In this document: in pieces, positions 11,277 through 22,400 of the stretch | Layout: every line of letters begins with the position of its first letter | How positions within the stretch are numbered: position 1 is the stretch's first letter | Origin: Piromyces finnis | Taxonomy: Eukaryota > Neocallimastigomycota > Neocallimastigomycetes > Neocallimastigales > Neocallimastigaceae | Assembly: GCA_002104945.1 (NCBI GenBank) | Contig: MCFH01000067.1 | Span: forward strand, 62,001-126,000 | Direction: 5' to 3' | Length of the DNA stretch: 64,000 nucleotides | Made by a program: the position numbers and the translations under genes | Notes under the pieces: generated by a model | Seen by the model: only the letters and a program-made list of their open reading frames with translations | Told to the model about the DNA's origin: nothing | Database searches by the model: none

Positions 11277-13378
11277 TTAATAAGTCACTCATTTTTATTC
11301 TTTTGTAACTAAAAAGGTTAAATGTATGAACATTACTTTCAGATAAAAAAAAAAAAAGAACACACTTTTTACATTGTTAAAACAACTATTTTATTGCTAT
11401 AATTATAATTTCAATTCATTATCACCAACTACTTCTACAATCCAATTCTTTGAATAATGCAAATCTTTTCAACAATTTAACATCCACTCCACTTTACAAT
11501 ATCGAAATGATTTATCTTCTTTAAACTAAATAATTCAAAAATATTTTTAAATTACAAATGTCAAAATAATAATAAATTTTATACACTTTAATAAGGCTTT
11601 TTATGTTTTAATAATGATTTTATTTAGTTTATATTATTTTATATTTTTACATATAAAAATTATTATTAAAATATATCGTTATTTTAAATATTTAACAATT
11701 TTTTCTAAAATATTATTAAATATTTATATATTGTTACTTTAAAAAGGTTTTAATTCCAAAATTAAAAACCATTCTTTATAAGTCTTAATCGTTAAAAAGA
11801 TTTACTCATAATATCTTTAATATAATCAAATTCTTTATGAATTGCTAAAAGACTTCTTTCTTAAATTCCGGATTTGCACTAAGCTTCTTTAGTTTACTCA
11901 ATTCTTCTTTAAAATATTTTTTTTTCTTTCTTCTTCCACCTAAGATTTTTATTTTCTCAATAGTAGAAATGATTTTTTCCGATTTTTGATATAGCTTTAA
12001 AGTATTATTCTTCAAACCTCATTCTTCACAAAATGCTTAAAAACACTAGCGTTATTATAAGATAGTAACCTTTTTAATCACCAAAACTTATTCTTCTATT
12101 ATTTAGTTGATAAATATAATTAAATATAATTATACTTATTGAATGCAAAACACTTAATATGTAAAATAAAATCACAAAATTACAAAAATATGTAAAGGGA
12201 AAACCCTTTAATCATTATTTATCTAATTTAGCTAATGTTATAACACATTTTAACTATTTTACACCCAATCTTGGCTACACCTTTTACAAGAAAGAATGTA
12301 GCAAAGAATTAAATTCAACGTAAATTTTTCTTTTTTATACTTTTTTTTCATAAAAATTTTAATATAAAACAGTTCTATTGATCTATATATTATAAATATA
12401 TATTGATTATATTTCAATATATAAATTATTTTTTAATAAAATCATTTTTAATTCATCATTAGATAATATATGGTATAATAGAATATAATAAATTGTATAA
12501 TACAATTATTTAAATTAAACAAAAGAGTATAGGTATAAATGGATGATACATTGAATATGCAAATTTTTATGTAGAAAAAATTAAACATTAAACGATATTA
12601 ACAACATTATTATATTTTTTAATATTTCTATTTCTATTTAGTGTAAAGATGGAAATTTTTATTTTACTCTATATTATACTAGTATTTTTTATACAATGCT
12701 TAATTATGAAGTAACACTGAAACATTACAGATTATTTTTTTTTTACTTTTTTATCAAAAAACTAATTTAATTTTCTGGTTAATTTTTAGCCTTTTAACTA
12801 TTAATCATTACTTGAATTTTTGGCCAAAAAAAAAAAAAAAAAAAAAAAAAAAGATCACTTTAATTTGAATTTGAAATTATAATTAAAATACCATATACAA
12901 TGTATTATTCAATAAACCAAACATTAAAATGGACATGAATTTTGATAATTTATGTCCACTTTTTTCATTGGAATGTCCAGTTTTTAACTTAAATAGTAAT
13001 TAAAAAAAATAAAACAATTCATATATTGAAATGTAAACAATATATATTTATAATATATTGATCAATAAACCAAACATTAAAAATGGACATGAATTTTTTG
13101 ATACTTTTTATGGCCACTTTCTTCATTGGAATGACTGAATGACCAGTTTTTAAGTATGCAAAAAAAAAGTATAAAAAAGGAAAAAATCCAGCTGAAAGTT
13201 AATTCTTTGCGACATTTTTTTTACAAAAAACGAAGCCGAATTAACAAAAAAACTGTTTTATTCTAACTTAAAAACTAACTTAATTTTAACTTCACACAAT
13301 AAGTGTAATTCAATGAAATTGCATTTATTAACAAGTTCTTTGGGTTTTATTGAAGGGAAGGATTGCTACCATAATAAC
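11277..13378. repeat. Inverted duplication A, right copy
   Basis: Reverse complement of 1-2102 and close to identical at sampled positions. Unlike the left copy, its outer flank is inside the window, which shows that it is the larger part of a fold-back element (about 11.6-13.9 kb). An ATAAACCAAACATTAAAA...CCAGTTTTTAA block of about 95 bp occurs twice (about 12907-13005 and 13062-13160). Confidence 0.85.
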
Positions 13379-13900
13379 TCTAGTATTCTAAAACTTTTTC
13401 TAAAGAGTGAGGCTTGAAGAATGGTACTTTAAGGAGGATATCAAAAATTGAATTGAATCTACCTGAATAATGAAAAAGAAGAAAGAATAAAATTCTTTTG
13501 AAAGGAAACGAGTAAACCAAAAGAAATCCTAAAGTGAACTTTTAAGACAGAAGAAAAATGGGAAATCCATGAAATATCAAAAGTTGATAAATGCTAAAGA
13601 TATTATGAATAAATCTTTTTATTTAGTTAAAACCAAATGAGAAAAGTTTTAATTTTGGAATTAAAATCTTTTAAAAGTAGTATTTTAAGAATTATTTAAA
13701 AAATAAAATATTGATTATTTAAAATTAATAATAAATTATTATTAAATTTAAATAGTTAATGTTTTATTTTTATTGATAATGATTAATTCGTACTTTTTAA
13801 ATATTTAAAATAATAATAATAATTTTTATATGTAAAAATGTAAAAAAAAGTTATTAATAACAATAAATAAAGTATTATATATTAAAACCTAAAACCTTGA
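11600..13900. mobile_element. Large fold-back (long inverted repeat) element
   Basis: Two imperfect arms of roughly 0.8 kb are inverted about a centre near 12715. CTAGCGTTATTA at 12046-12057 pairs with TAATAACTCTAG at 13372-13383. The block near 12361-12425 pairs with 13010-13075, and the region near 11641-11690 with 13800-13840. There is no ORF and no transposase. The structure resembles a non-autonomous fold-back DNA transposon, but exact ends and a target-site duplication were not found. An old inverted duplication is an alternative. Confidence 0.55.
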
Positions 13901-14030
13901 TTATTTTTAGTTTTTTTTCCTGATATTGAAGAATTTAAATATATTTTTTAATTTTGGAGTTATAATTTTGGTGTTGATGGTTGATGGTTATTAAAAAGTT
14001 TATCTTATTTAACTATGGAGTAATTAGAAT

Positions 14031-14290
14031 ATGGAAGGATTGGTGAAGGTGAAACGTGAAACGAAGATTGAACCGAATAGAACTATTATTTCTATTACAC
14101 AAGAAATTGATGAATTAAAAGGAGATATTGATAAGAAAGATCATAATGGATGTATATTTTTGCATAGAGCATGCAAAGGAGGAAACAAAGAAAATGTAAA
14201 AATATTTAGTTGAATATGGTGCTAAAATTGATATTAAAAATAGCAAAGGATGTATTCCATTAAATTTTACTAACAACAAACTAAAAATAT
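14031..14290 (+). pseudogene. Ankyrin gene fragment
   Basis: An ATG at 14031 opens a 60-codon frame with one ankyrin-like start (DKKDHNGCIFLHRACKGGNKENVK). A frameshift follows near 14200, after which KYLVEYGAKIDIKNSKGCIPLNF is read in another frame. The fragment then runs into LINE-B. Part of it (from about 14186) is copied in duplication B. Confidence 0.7.
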
Positions 14291-15333
14291 ATTTTTATGT
14301 TCCTTCTTGGTGAAACAAACTCTTATCAATACTGCTGTTTTATGGAGTGTCAATAGCTTTCACAATAAAAGCCTTAATAACAAAGATTTTATTTTTGAAC
14401 GAAATTCATTTATTAGTCTGTATGCTCTTACAAGAGATATGAAGATTCCTACCCTTTCAGGTATTTGTGCTGCGCAACAAGTGAAATGTATTGTTAAATG
14501 GAGAAAATCAAATTGTATAATTAAAGATCTCGTCCGATCTATTCCTCCCATGTCTCATTACTCTTGGGCCAAAGAATCTTGTTCACTACCAAAGAAGCTT
14601 ATGAAAATAAATATTAAAAGTACTAAAGATATTAGAGAACACTATTGGAATAATAGTAGCCTAAATAATGGAAGTAAAAACCCTCAGATATACTAACAAA
14701 AAATTCCTTAATTCAAATCGCCTAATGCATATCGGTCTCAACAAACCTCACTTAAATTTAGGAACAAAGACATTTAAATGAACAGCTGTACAGTTCATCG
14801 GGGTCTCATGTTCCATAGGTAGAGAGTCTCGCGGCTTTTCTTACTAAAACAATCCCTATCATTAGTAGCTCTATGAAGCTACTTTTTGATAGGTTTAGTA
14901 AGACACCTAACGTCATCAAGAGCGCCGACGTTGTACCGATATGGCAAAGGAGCATTCTCAGTGTTCCGTACACAGAGTTCAATGTTAATATTTCCTCAAA
15001 TTCGAATGAAAACATTACCAACTCATGGGAGAGTTTAGTGGACATCACACTATCATACCTGATGTTACTTCTTTTTTTTTATTTCATTTAATTTATTAGG
15101 TAGAGACCAATCCCACACAGTACAAATTGCAGAGTTCATTGAACTTTTATGCAACTTAAATAATTATTTTATATTATTTTATATTTATATTTTTATTTAT
15201 ATATATTTTATTATTTTTATTTATTATTTATTATATCAATATGTATTATCACCTAATATGTAATATCACAAATTAAATAAATAAAGGATGTTTATTCTCT
15301 TCCTAGTCTAAAAAAAAAAAAAAAAAAAAAAAA
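14186..15333 (+). repeat. Inverted duplication B, right copy: truncated LINE-B with poly-A
   Basis: The sense strand shows the ankyrin piece, then a LINE-B ORF fragment (14307-14696, 129 codons, stop after NPQIY), then a 3' UTR with GC-richer patches (14750-15130), and a poly-A tract at about 15311-15333. The ORF fragment corresponds to the LINE-A region just after the RT. The 3' UTR contains TTGTACCGATATGGCAA (about 14930-14946), whose reverse complement resembles part of the SINE at 53073-53610. The element is 5'-truncated and cannot move by itself. Confidence 0.85.
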
Positions 15334-15690
15334 ACTATTGTCCATATTGCAAGTGTGGTGGTATTCAAAGTATTAAGTGTTGGTTATTAGATTGTCCAAC
15401 ATTTAGAAATATCCGTATTAAACATTACAATTCCATAGTTCAGCTATTAGATTTTTTCAGTCAATGTAATTCCAACAGTCCTATCAATAATGAAAATGTT
15501 AATATCAGTAGAGATAGCAATAATATTAATAGTATTAGTAATAATAGTAATAATAGTAATAATTATAATAATAATATTATTAATAATAATTTTAATAATA
15601 GTAGTAGTAATATTAATAGTAGTGGTAATAATAGTATTAACAGCAATAGTAAAAATAATAAATCTAATTTAAATAGTGTATAGAGTTGGT
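15334..15690 (+). pseudogene. LINE-A internal fragment (zinc motif and Asn run)
   Basis: Directly after the LINE-B poly-A, one open frame matches the LINE-A C-terminal region: CPYCKCGGIQSIKCWLLDCPTFRNIRIKHYNSIVQLL, then an Asn/Ser/Ile run. It stops at about 15681. Both ends of the LINE are missing. The His of the CCHC-like motif is replaced by Cys (KCWLL for KHWLL). Confidence 0.8.
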
Positions 15691-16679
15691 ATAATTTGTG
15701 TAATTTTTTAAGTACTTAAATAGTGAAATTATCTAAAGGTAAATATGTTTTATTATATAGTATATATAAACTAAACTATATAATAAAACATTTTACAGAT
15801 GGTATATAAAATTATATTATTATATATAAATGATATAAAAGAGTTATTTATATGACTGCATAATAATAAAAAATTAAATGGTAAAAGATTATATCACAAA
15901 AATAGAAATTGTTTGTTTTTTAATATTTATGTTTAGTAATAAATCCTTTTTTTTTTTTTTAAAAAAATTTATCCTTGGTTAATACTCTTCTTTATTTTAT
16001 AATTTTTTTAATAAATTTTATACCATTAAAAATTTTAACAATAATTTAATATAACTTTATCGAACCTAAATAATTTAGTTTTCATAAGAATGTATTAGCT
16101 TATTTATTTCCATTAGAAAAATATATCAAATAATAAAATTTAAAGCAATTGCTAAAAAAAATGATAGTTGTAATTAATAATTTTATTTTTAATTCAAAGA
16201 AACATTAATAAAAATAAAATAATAAATTTATATTAATAGATTATATTAGTATAAGTTTTGTTTAATAAAGTAAAGGAATAAAAGTAAAATAAAATAAAAA
16301 AAAAAAAAGGAAAATTAACTAATAAAAATAAAAAAATAATAATATAAAAATTGAAACAACAACAATAAAACAGTAATAAAAACAAATATGTCATTAATAT
16401 TCAATGTAAAACAAAAAGAATTCCCTTTTTTTATTGCACTAAAAAAGCTAAAGAAGAAGTATTAAAAAATAAGAATATAAATATAAATAAACTTTTACAA
16501 TTTTTTTGACTTTTACTTGAAAAAAATTATATTTTGTGTTTTTATTTTTATTCTATGTATCTATATCTATTGCATAATAGTAATAGTTCTAGAGTCAACC
16601 ATAGTTATTTGTTTTATATTAATAGCAATATTTTAACATCTTTGGTTGGTCCTACTTTTTTTTTTATAAAGATGAATGT
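15691..16679. other. AT-rich intergenic
   Basis: Almost 1 kb of AT-rich sequence with A- and T-tracts. No gene, relic or clear repeat was recognised. Confidence 0.5.
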
Positions 16680-17640
16680 TTAAAATAACAATATTGATAT
16701 AAAAATAATATGTGACTTGAACATATTATTATATTAGTAATTTTTCCTAATATTAAATTTATATATTAATTATTTCTATAATGTATAAGATATAATGTAA
16801 TGTACGACAAATGTAATATCATGTAATGTAAAAGAATATTGTAAATGAATGATCCATATAGTTCCAGCCTTATAATTGGACAATTAATTATTAAGTAAGC
16901 CTCATTAGTATAAATAGACTAGAATAAATATTATTAAAAAGGGCTTCTTGTTTTAGTTAGAATTTTAATATTTGACAACGACCGTTTTAGTATGTAGACA
17001 GAATAGAAATATTGGAACGTTATAAATAAAATTATTAATAAAATATATATTAATTAAAGTTTAATTCTTTCTACATAAAATTAACCCGTATCAATATGAA
17101 TGTCATGTGCATACATTTATTAATATAATATATATTAAATTTATATTTTACATAAATTTATATTATTACCATAAATAATGTTAAATAAATATAAAATATA
17201 TATTTTATGATATCATGTGTATATAGAATTGGTACGAGTTTATTTTTTGTAGAAAGAATTTAACTTTAAATAATATATGTTTTATTAATAATTTTATTAA
17301 TTATGTTCCAATATTTCTATTCTATCTAAATACTAAAACGTTAATTCTGTCGTTGTCGTTGTTAACATTAAAACTTTAAAACAAGAAGCCTTCTTAATAA
17401 TTATTCCCTAGTCTATTTATTCTAATGAGGCTTAATAGATTATACGTTTACATTATTCTTTTACACTACATGATCTTACATTGGTCATACATTTACATTT
17501 CCATTCTTATACATTGTAGAAATAATTAATATTATAATAAAAACAAAAACTATATAAATTTAATATTAGGAAAAATTTACTAATTTAATAATAAGTTCAA
17601 AGTCACCTATTATTTTTATATCATTATATCAGAATTAATT
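16680..17640. mobile_element. Fold-back element with arms of about 450 bp
   Basis: The two halves are inverted copies about a centre near 17165. AAGCCTCATTAGTATAAATA at 16897 pairs with its reverse complement ending at 17433. Other matching pairs are GGCTTCTTGTTTTA, AGAATAGAAATATTGGAAC and TTTTTCCTAATATTAAATTT. The arms differ by small indels, and a short AT-rich loop lies between them. It has no ORF. A non-autonomous DNA transposon is the likely class, but the termini and target duplication are not resolved. Confidence 0.7.
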
Positions 17641-17884
17641 AGGGAAAATAGAAATATCATATATAAAATTTCAACATTTGATATTTGTTCTTTTGAGCAT
17701 ACTTTTAAGTAACATTGATAAAATTAACATTATATTAAACTCATAATTATTTTAATAGTCAATTATTAGTATATATTATTTTTTAAAAAAAAAAAAAAAA
17801 ACTTAGCAAAGAAAACTTTCATTTTCACTTTCTTCGTGGGTATAATAAATTATAAATTTACATTGGGTTAATTCTATACTTAAA

Positions 17885-18995
17885 TTATACCAAAAAAAAA
17901 AAGAAAAAAAAATAAATAAAATTTATTATAAATAAATATAAAATAAAAAAAAAAAAAAAGCTTTTTTGTAAACTATTTAATTAAATGATTTATTAATAGA
18001 TCTTTCATAATAAACTATTATATTTTAATCATAAAAATAAATTTGGATAAAATAAAAAAATATAAAATAAAATAATAAAAAAAATATAAATCTAATTATC
18101 ATAATCATTATTAGTATTATTATCATTATCAATTATAGCATACATCATGTTTACTATGTCATTTTAGATTGAGGTCATAATAAAATTTGAAAATTACAGA
18201 GAATCCCTTTGAACTTCAACAGTAACCTTTATGGTGAGATTTCCATAATTTATGCATTTTCCTTTATCACATTTTCCATATTTACTTTGACAACCTTGTT
18301 TAACAGAGCAATAACTGCTAGTAGTTCCACAGTATCCCTTGGCACTGCAACATTGGCCTTCAGGACATTTACCTATATTTTTACCACATCTAATTTCACA
18401 ACTACCTTTTTTGGTAGTATTATCACACATTCTTTAAATATTAAAATAATTTATTATAGAATATATCATATTTATATATATATAAAATAAAATACAAAAT
18501 TAATAAAATATAATACTATTTTATTATATGAATAAATCCTTTTTATATTAACTTACATATAGCTTCCACTTTGTAAAATTATTTATTATAATTTAAATAT
18601 TAAAATAAAAATGTTATCATTATATAATATTATATATTTTTTTAATTATTTCTCTGTTATTAAATAGTAAGAAATATTACTTTTGATATCATTTGTTTTA
18701 ATACTACAACTATTATTATATTTATTATTTATTTATTATTCTTATTATTTATTATTTATTAATTAAATATTATTTAAATATTCAATTTTTATCTTCTTTT
18801 TTTTTTTCATTTCTTTATTTCTTTAACCAATCAAATTTCAATATTAAATTTCTTTCATTAATTAAAAAACTTCTTTAAAAAAAAAAGAAATTCTTTAAAT
18901 ACAGAAAAAAGAAATTCTTACAAAATCTTTCGAATGAATAAAATTTTAATTTATTATTATTTAATATTATTAGTATAAAAATGTAGTTACCTGAG
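17885..18995 (-). pseudogene. Deleted copy of the LRR-hevein gene region
   Basis: 17885-18565 matches 31108-31855 (last exon and intron of the LRR-hevein gene), and 18584-18995 matches 34493-34905 (upstream of that gene). The roughly 2.6 kb between these blocks in the source locus is missing here, so this is a duplicated segment with an internal deletion. The hevein-like exon is still open (18194-18430, 78 codons: CPEGQCCSAKGYCG, SYCSVKQGCQSKYGKC). It lacks one base present in the source copy, giving a different C-terminus (INYGNLTIKVTVEVQRDSL). The preceding exon is cut in half (donor GTAAGT near 18556) and there is no signal exon, so expression as a functional protein is unlikely. Confidence 0.85.
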
Positions 18996-19075
18996 ATCTA
19001 AAAAGGCCAAATATGTCTCTTTATTATCTAATTGACGTCTACGGCATATTTCTTGGGTTGAAATGAAAAGATTAA
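18990..19075 (-). pseudogene. Short LINE-A RT fragment
   Basis: About 80 bp match the intact LINE at 21328-21410, covering the RT segment around FLDLRKAYDS. It joins the end of the deleted duplication exactly where that loses similarity to 34905. Confidence 0.75.
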
Positions 19076-19438
19076 AAATAGGATAATTAATAGAAGATTT
19101 AAAAATAATTATACTGAATAATATTATTTTATATAGATTAATTGAATTCTTTGTATATCAAATTATTCTAAATAATACATTTTTTTTTTTTTTTTTTTTT
19201 TAACGGCATCAAATATTTTAAACTTTATTATTAATTTAATTAAAATTATAATACATGTAATAAAAAATTAAAAATAAATAAAAATAAAAAAAATATGTTT
19301 AAATAAACACAAATGAATAAAAATTGGGTATAATGTATTCTAGTAATTTTAATTAAAGTAAGAAAGCCACTATCATACTAAAGTATAATAATTGTATTTG
19401 ACTTCCAATGGGACACCGAGCCAAAGATCAAAATTTTG

Positions 19439-22400
19439 TCATGGAACAAAATTATGATCTCCATTGGTTGCGCTGGCCCTCCTGGCCTGTCTTACTGTTT
19501 CTTCAGCATTGACGCTCTTGGATGTTGCTTCAAACCTTTTGAACATTGACCATTGCTGGCCAATAGCAAAAGGCATGATTTTGGTTAGAAGTTCCGCGGT
19601 TACCGTCAAGAATGGTGCTCCTTCATTAGTACCAGATTGAATCTGACGCTTACAAAGTTCTTTCCATTCCCTTGAATTGTAATTAATATTGTTAAAACTT
19701 CTTCCCCCAAGAAGGAATTTAAATATTTTACTGCACACACTAGAATAATCATACACATTAATATTCACCGGATTATTAGAACTATTACTATCATTAACTA
19801 AATTACTATCTAAATTAGAATTATTATCTTCACTATTGCTATCATTACTAATATTATTATTTCTATTATTGTTATTATTACTATTGTTACTATTACTATT
19901 GTTACTATTACTATTGTTACTATTACTATTAATGTTATTACTATCTCTACTGATATTATCAATTTCATTATTATTGATAGGACTATTGGAATTACGTTGA
20001 CTGAAAAAATTTAATAGCTGGACTATAGAATCATAATGTTTAATACGGATATCTCTAAATGTTGGACAATCTAATAACCAATGTTTAATACTTTGATCTC
20101 CACACTTGCAACATGGACAGTAGTTAGGACAAACTGGATCAACAAATTTGGCAGCTTTGGCAACTCTAGCATCCAACTTGTATCCGCTTCTTGCTTTCAA
20201 TAGCCAGTAGAAGCCATAGGCAAACTCTGGGTACTCATAACATAATTTAATAAAATCTTTAGTTTCAATAAATTTATTATCATCATAATATTGCGCTTTG
20301 ATTGAATTCCCTTTGAGATCTTTCCAATAAAAGTTTTTAACTGCTTTAACATCTCCATGTTTCTTTAATTTTTTATCAAGTGTCCTACTTGATTTGCACC
20401 ACGTGTATTTTCTAAATTTAGGAATGTAATTGACAAGGTGTGAGATAATACAATTTGAGTTTTTCCATTTGTTAAAACATCTAACCTGAGCTAACGCACA
20501 TTTGGCTGACAATGGAGGAATATTCAAATCTTTTGAAATAGAGTATAAAGATATAAACGATACAGCTTTATGAACTCCGGCAACCCATCGTATTCCTTTG
20601 TTAACATGCTTCTGAGCAATCCTAGACCTAGCTTTGTTGGATCCAAGTAATGGTGCAAAGTATGAAACTCTGCTAATCACTTGTGAGTTAAGTACTAGTT
20701 TTTTGAAAGGAATAGGAATATTAGGATTTCTTAAGAATTTACTGACTGAGAAAAGCCCTTTCAAAACCTTGTTATTAAGAGCTTTAATTACTGGTTTAAG
20801 GGACAGATTCTTATCAAATGGAACACCAAGATAAGTATAACAATCAGTAGTTGGAATGGGTTGTCCTGCTAAGTAAAATGTTGGATCTCTCTTGTTCTGA
20901 TTTTCTATTGATTCAGGACGAATCACCATCGTTGAACATTTCTGGATACCAAATTCCATTTCATTATACAATGCCCATTCATTAACTCTTCTAAGCATCT
21001 TTTTTAAGCATCCTCTTGTTGGAGCACAAATAACTATATCATCTGCAAAAAGTCCACCACAGCATCGAGTGTCACCTAAACTGACTCCTAGATCTTCGCA
21101 CTCTCTAAATATATCATTAATAAAGAGATTAAAGAGAATAGGAGAAAGAAGGCAACCTTGACGGACTCCTTTCTTCACATCAAAAGATTTCGAGAATTGT
21201 CCATCTAATTTGACATTAGCCTTAGATGTTAAATATAAATTTTTGATAAATTGTAGACTCTTACCTCGGATTCCTAAACAATCTAATTTATGGAGAATAT
21301 TACCGATTGGGACTGAATCGTATGCTTTCCTGAGATCTAAAAAGGCCAAATATGTCTCTTTATTATCTAATTGACGTCTACGGCATATTTCTTGGATTGA
21401 AATGAAAAGACTAATACTTTCTTCCTTTTTTCGAAAACCAAATTGTTCAGGTCTAATGAAATTATTCTTTAAACCATATTCTGAGATTCTAGTGGTGACA
21501 ATTTTGGAAATCAACTTAATACCATTATTGATAAGTGATATACCTCGATAGTTATCACAATCTGTCAAATCTCCCTTCTTAGGAATAGAAACAATACTGG
21601 ATTCATTCCATGAGTTGGGGAAGTCTCCATCCCAAATACGGTTAAATAATTTAAGAATAAAATTTAAACCATGAGCGTCATTATCTGAAGTGGTATTACC
21701 AGAAGAATTATTATCTGTAGCATTATTAGAATCATTACTTGATGGAATTAATGCTTTGTAAAATTCAATTGGAATACCATCCGGACCTGATGCTTTATAA
21801 TTTGGAGTAGAGAGGATAGCTGACTTGACTTCATCAATACTAATATCTTGGTTGATATTCCACTCATCAAGCATAGGAAGTGAAAAACGTTTATTCGTTG
21901 GTTCTTCATACCAATGCTCTAAATCAAGACTTACACCACTTGGATCTGATGCAAGGTTTTCGAAATGATCATGCCACACATCTAGTTGTTCTTCCGTAGC
22001 AACAACTAATTCTCCATTTTTATTTTTAATTGGTTGAGCAATAAAGAAAGAATCTTTTCCAATTTTTGCAGTTTTCTTGATCCATTTCCAGGCCTTCTTA
22101 GGATTATGACTCTTCATATACTCACATCCTGTTTTAATCCAATGAAGATATTCTTTCTTCCTAAATTCATTACATCTTTTGTGGATGTAATCAATGAGTT
22201 TACGGTAGATTTTAATTCTTTTAATAAATTCATCTATATCATAAATTCTTTCTTTTTTAAATCTCTTATACAACTTCATTTTGATTTTTTGAAGATTAAA
22301 AATTTGTTGTGAAATATGAAATGAAGACTCTATAACATTATTTGCTGAAGTAATACTGAGCTCGTCTGCAATTGAAAAAGCAGTTGAAGTAAACTCTTTG

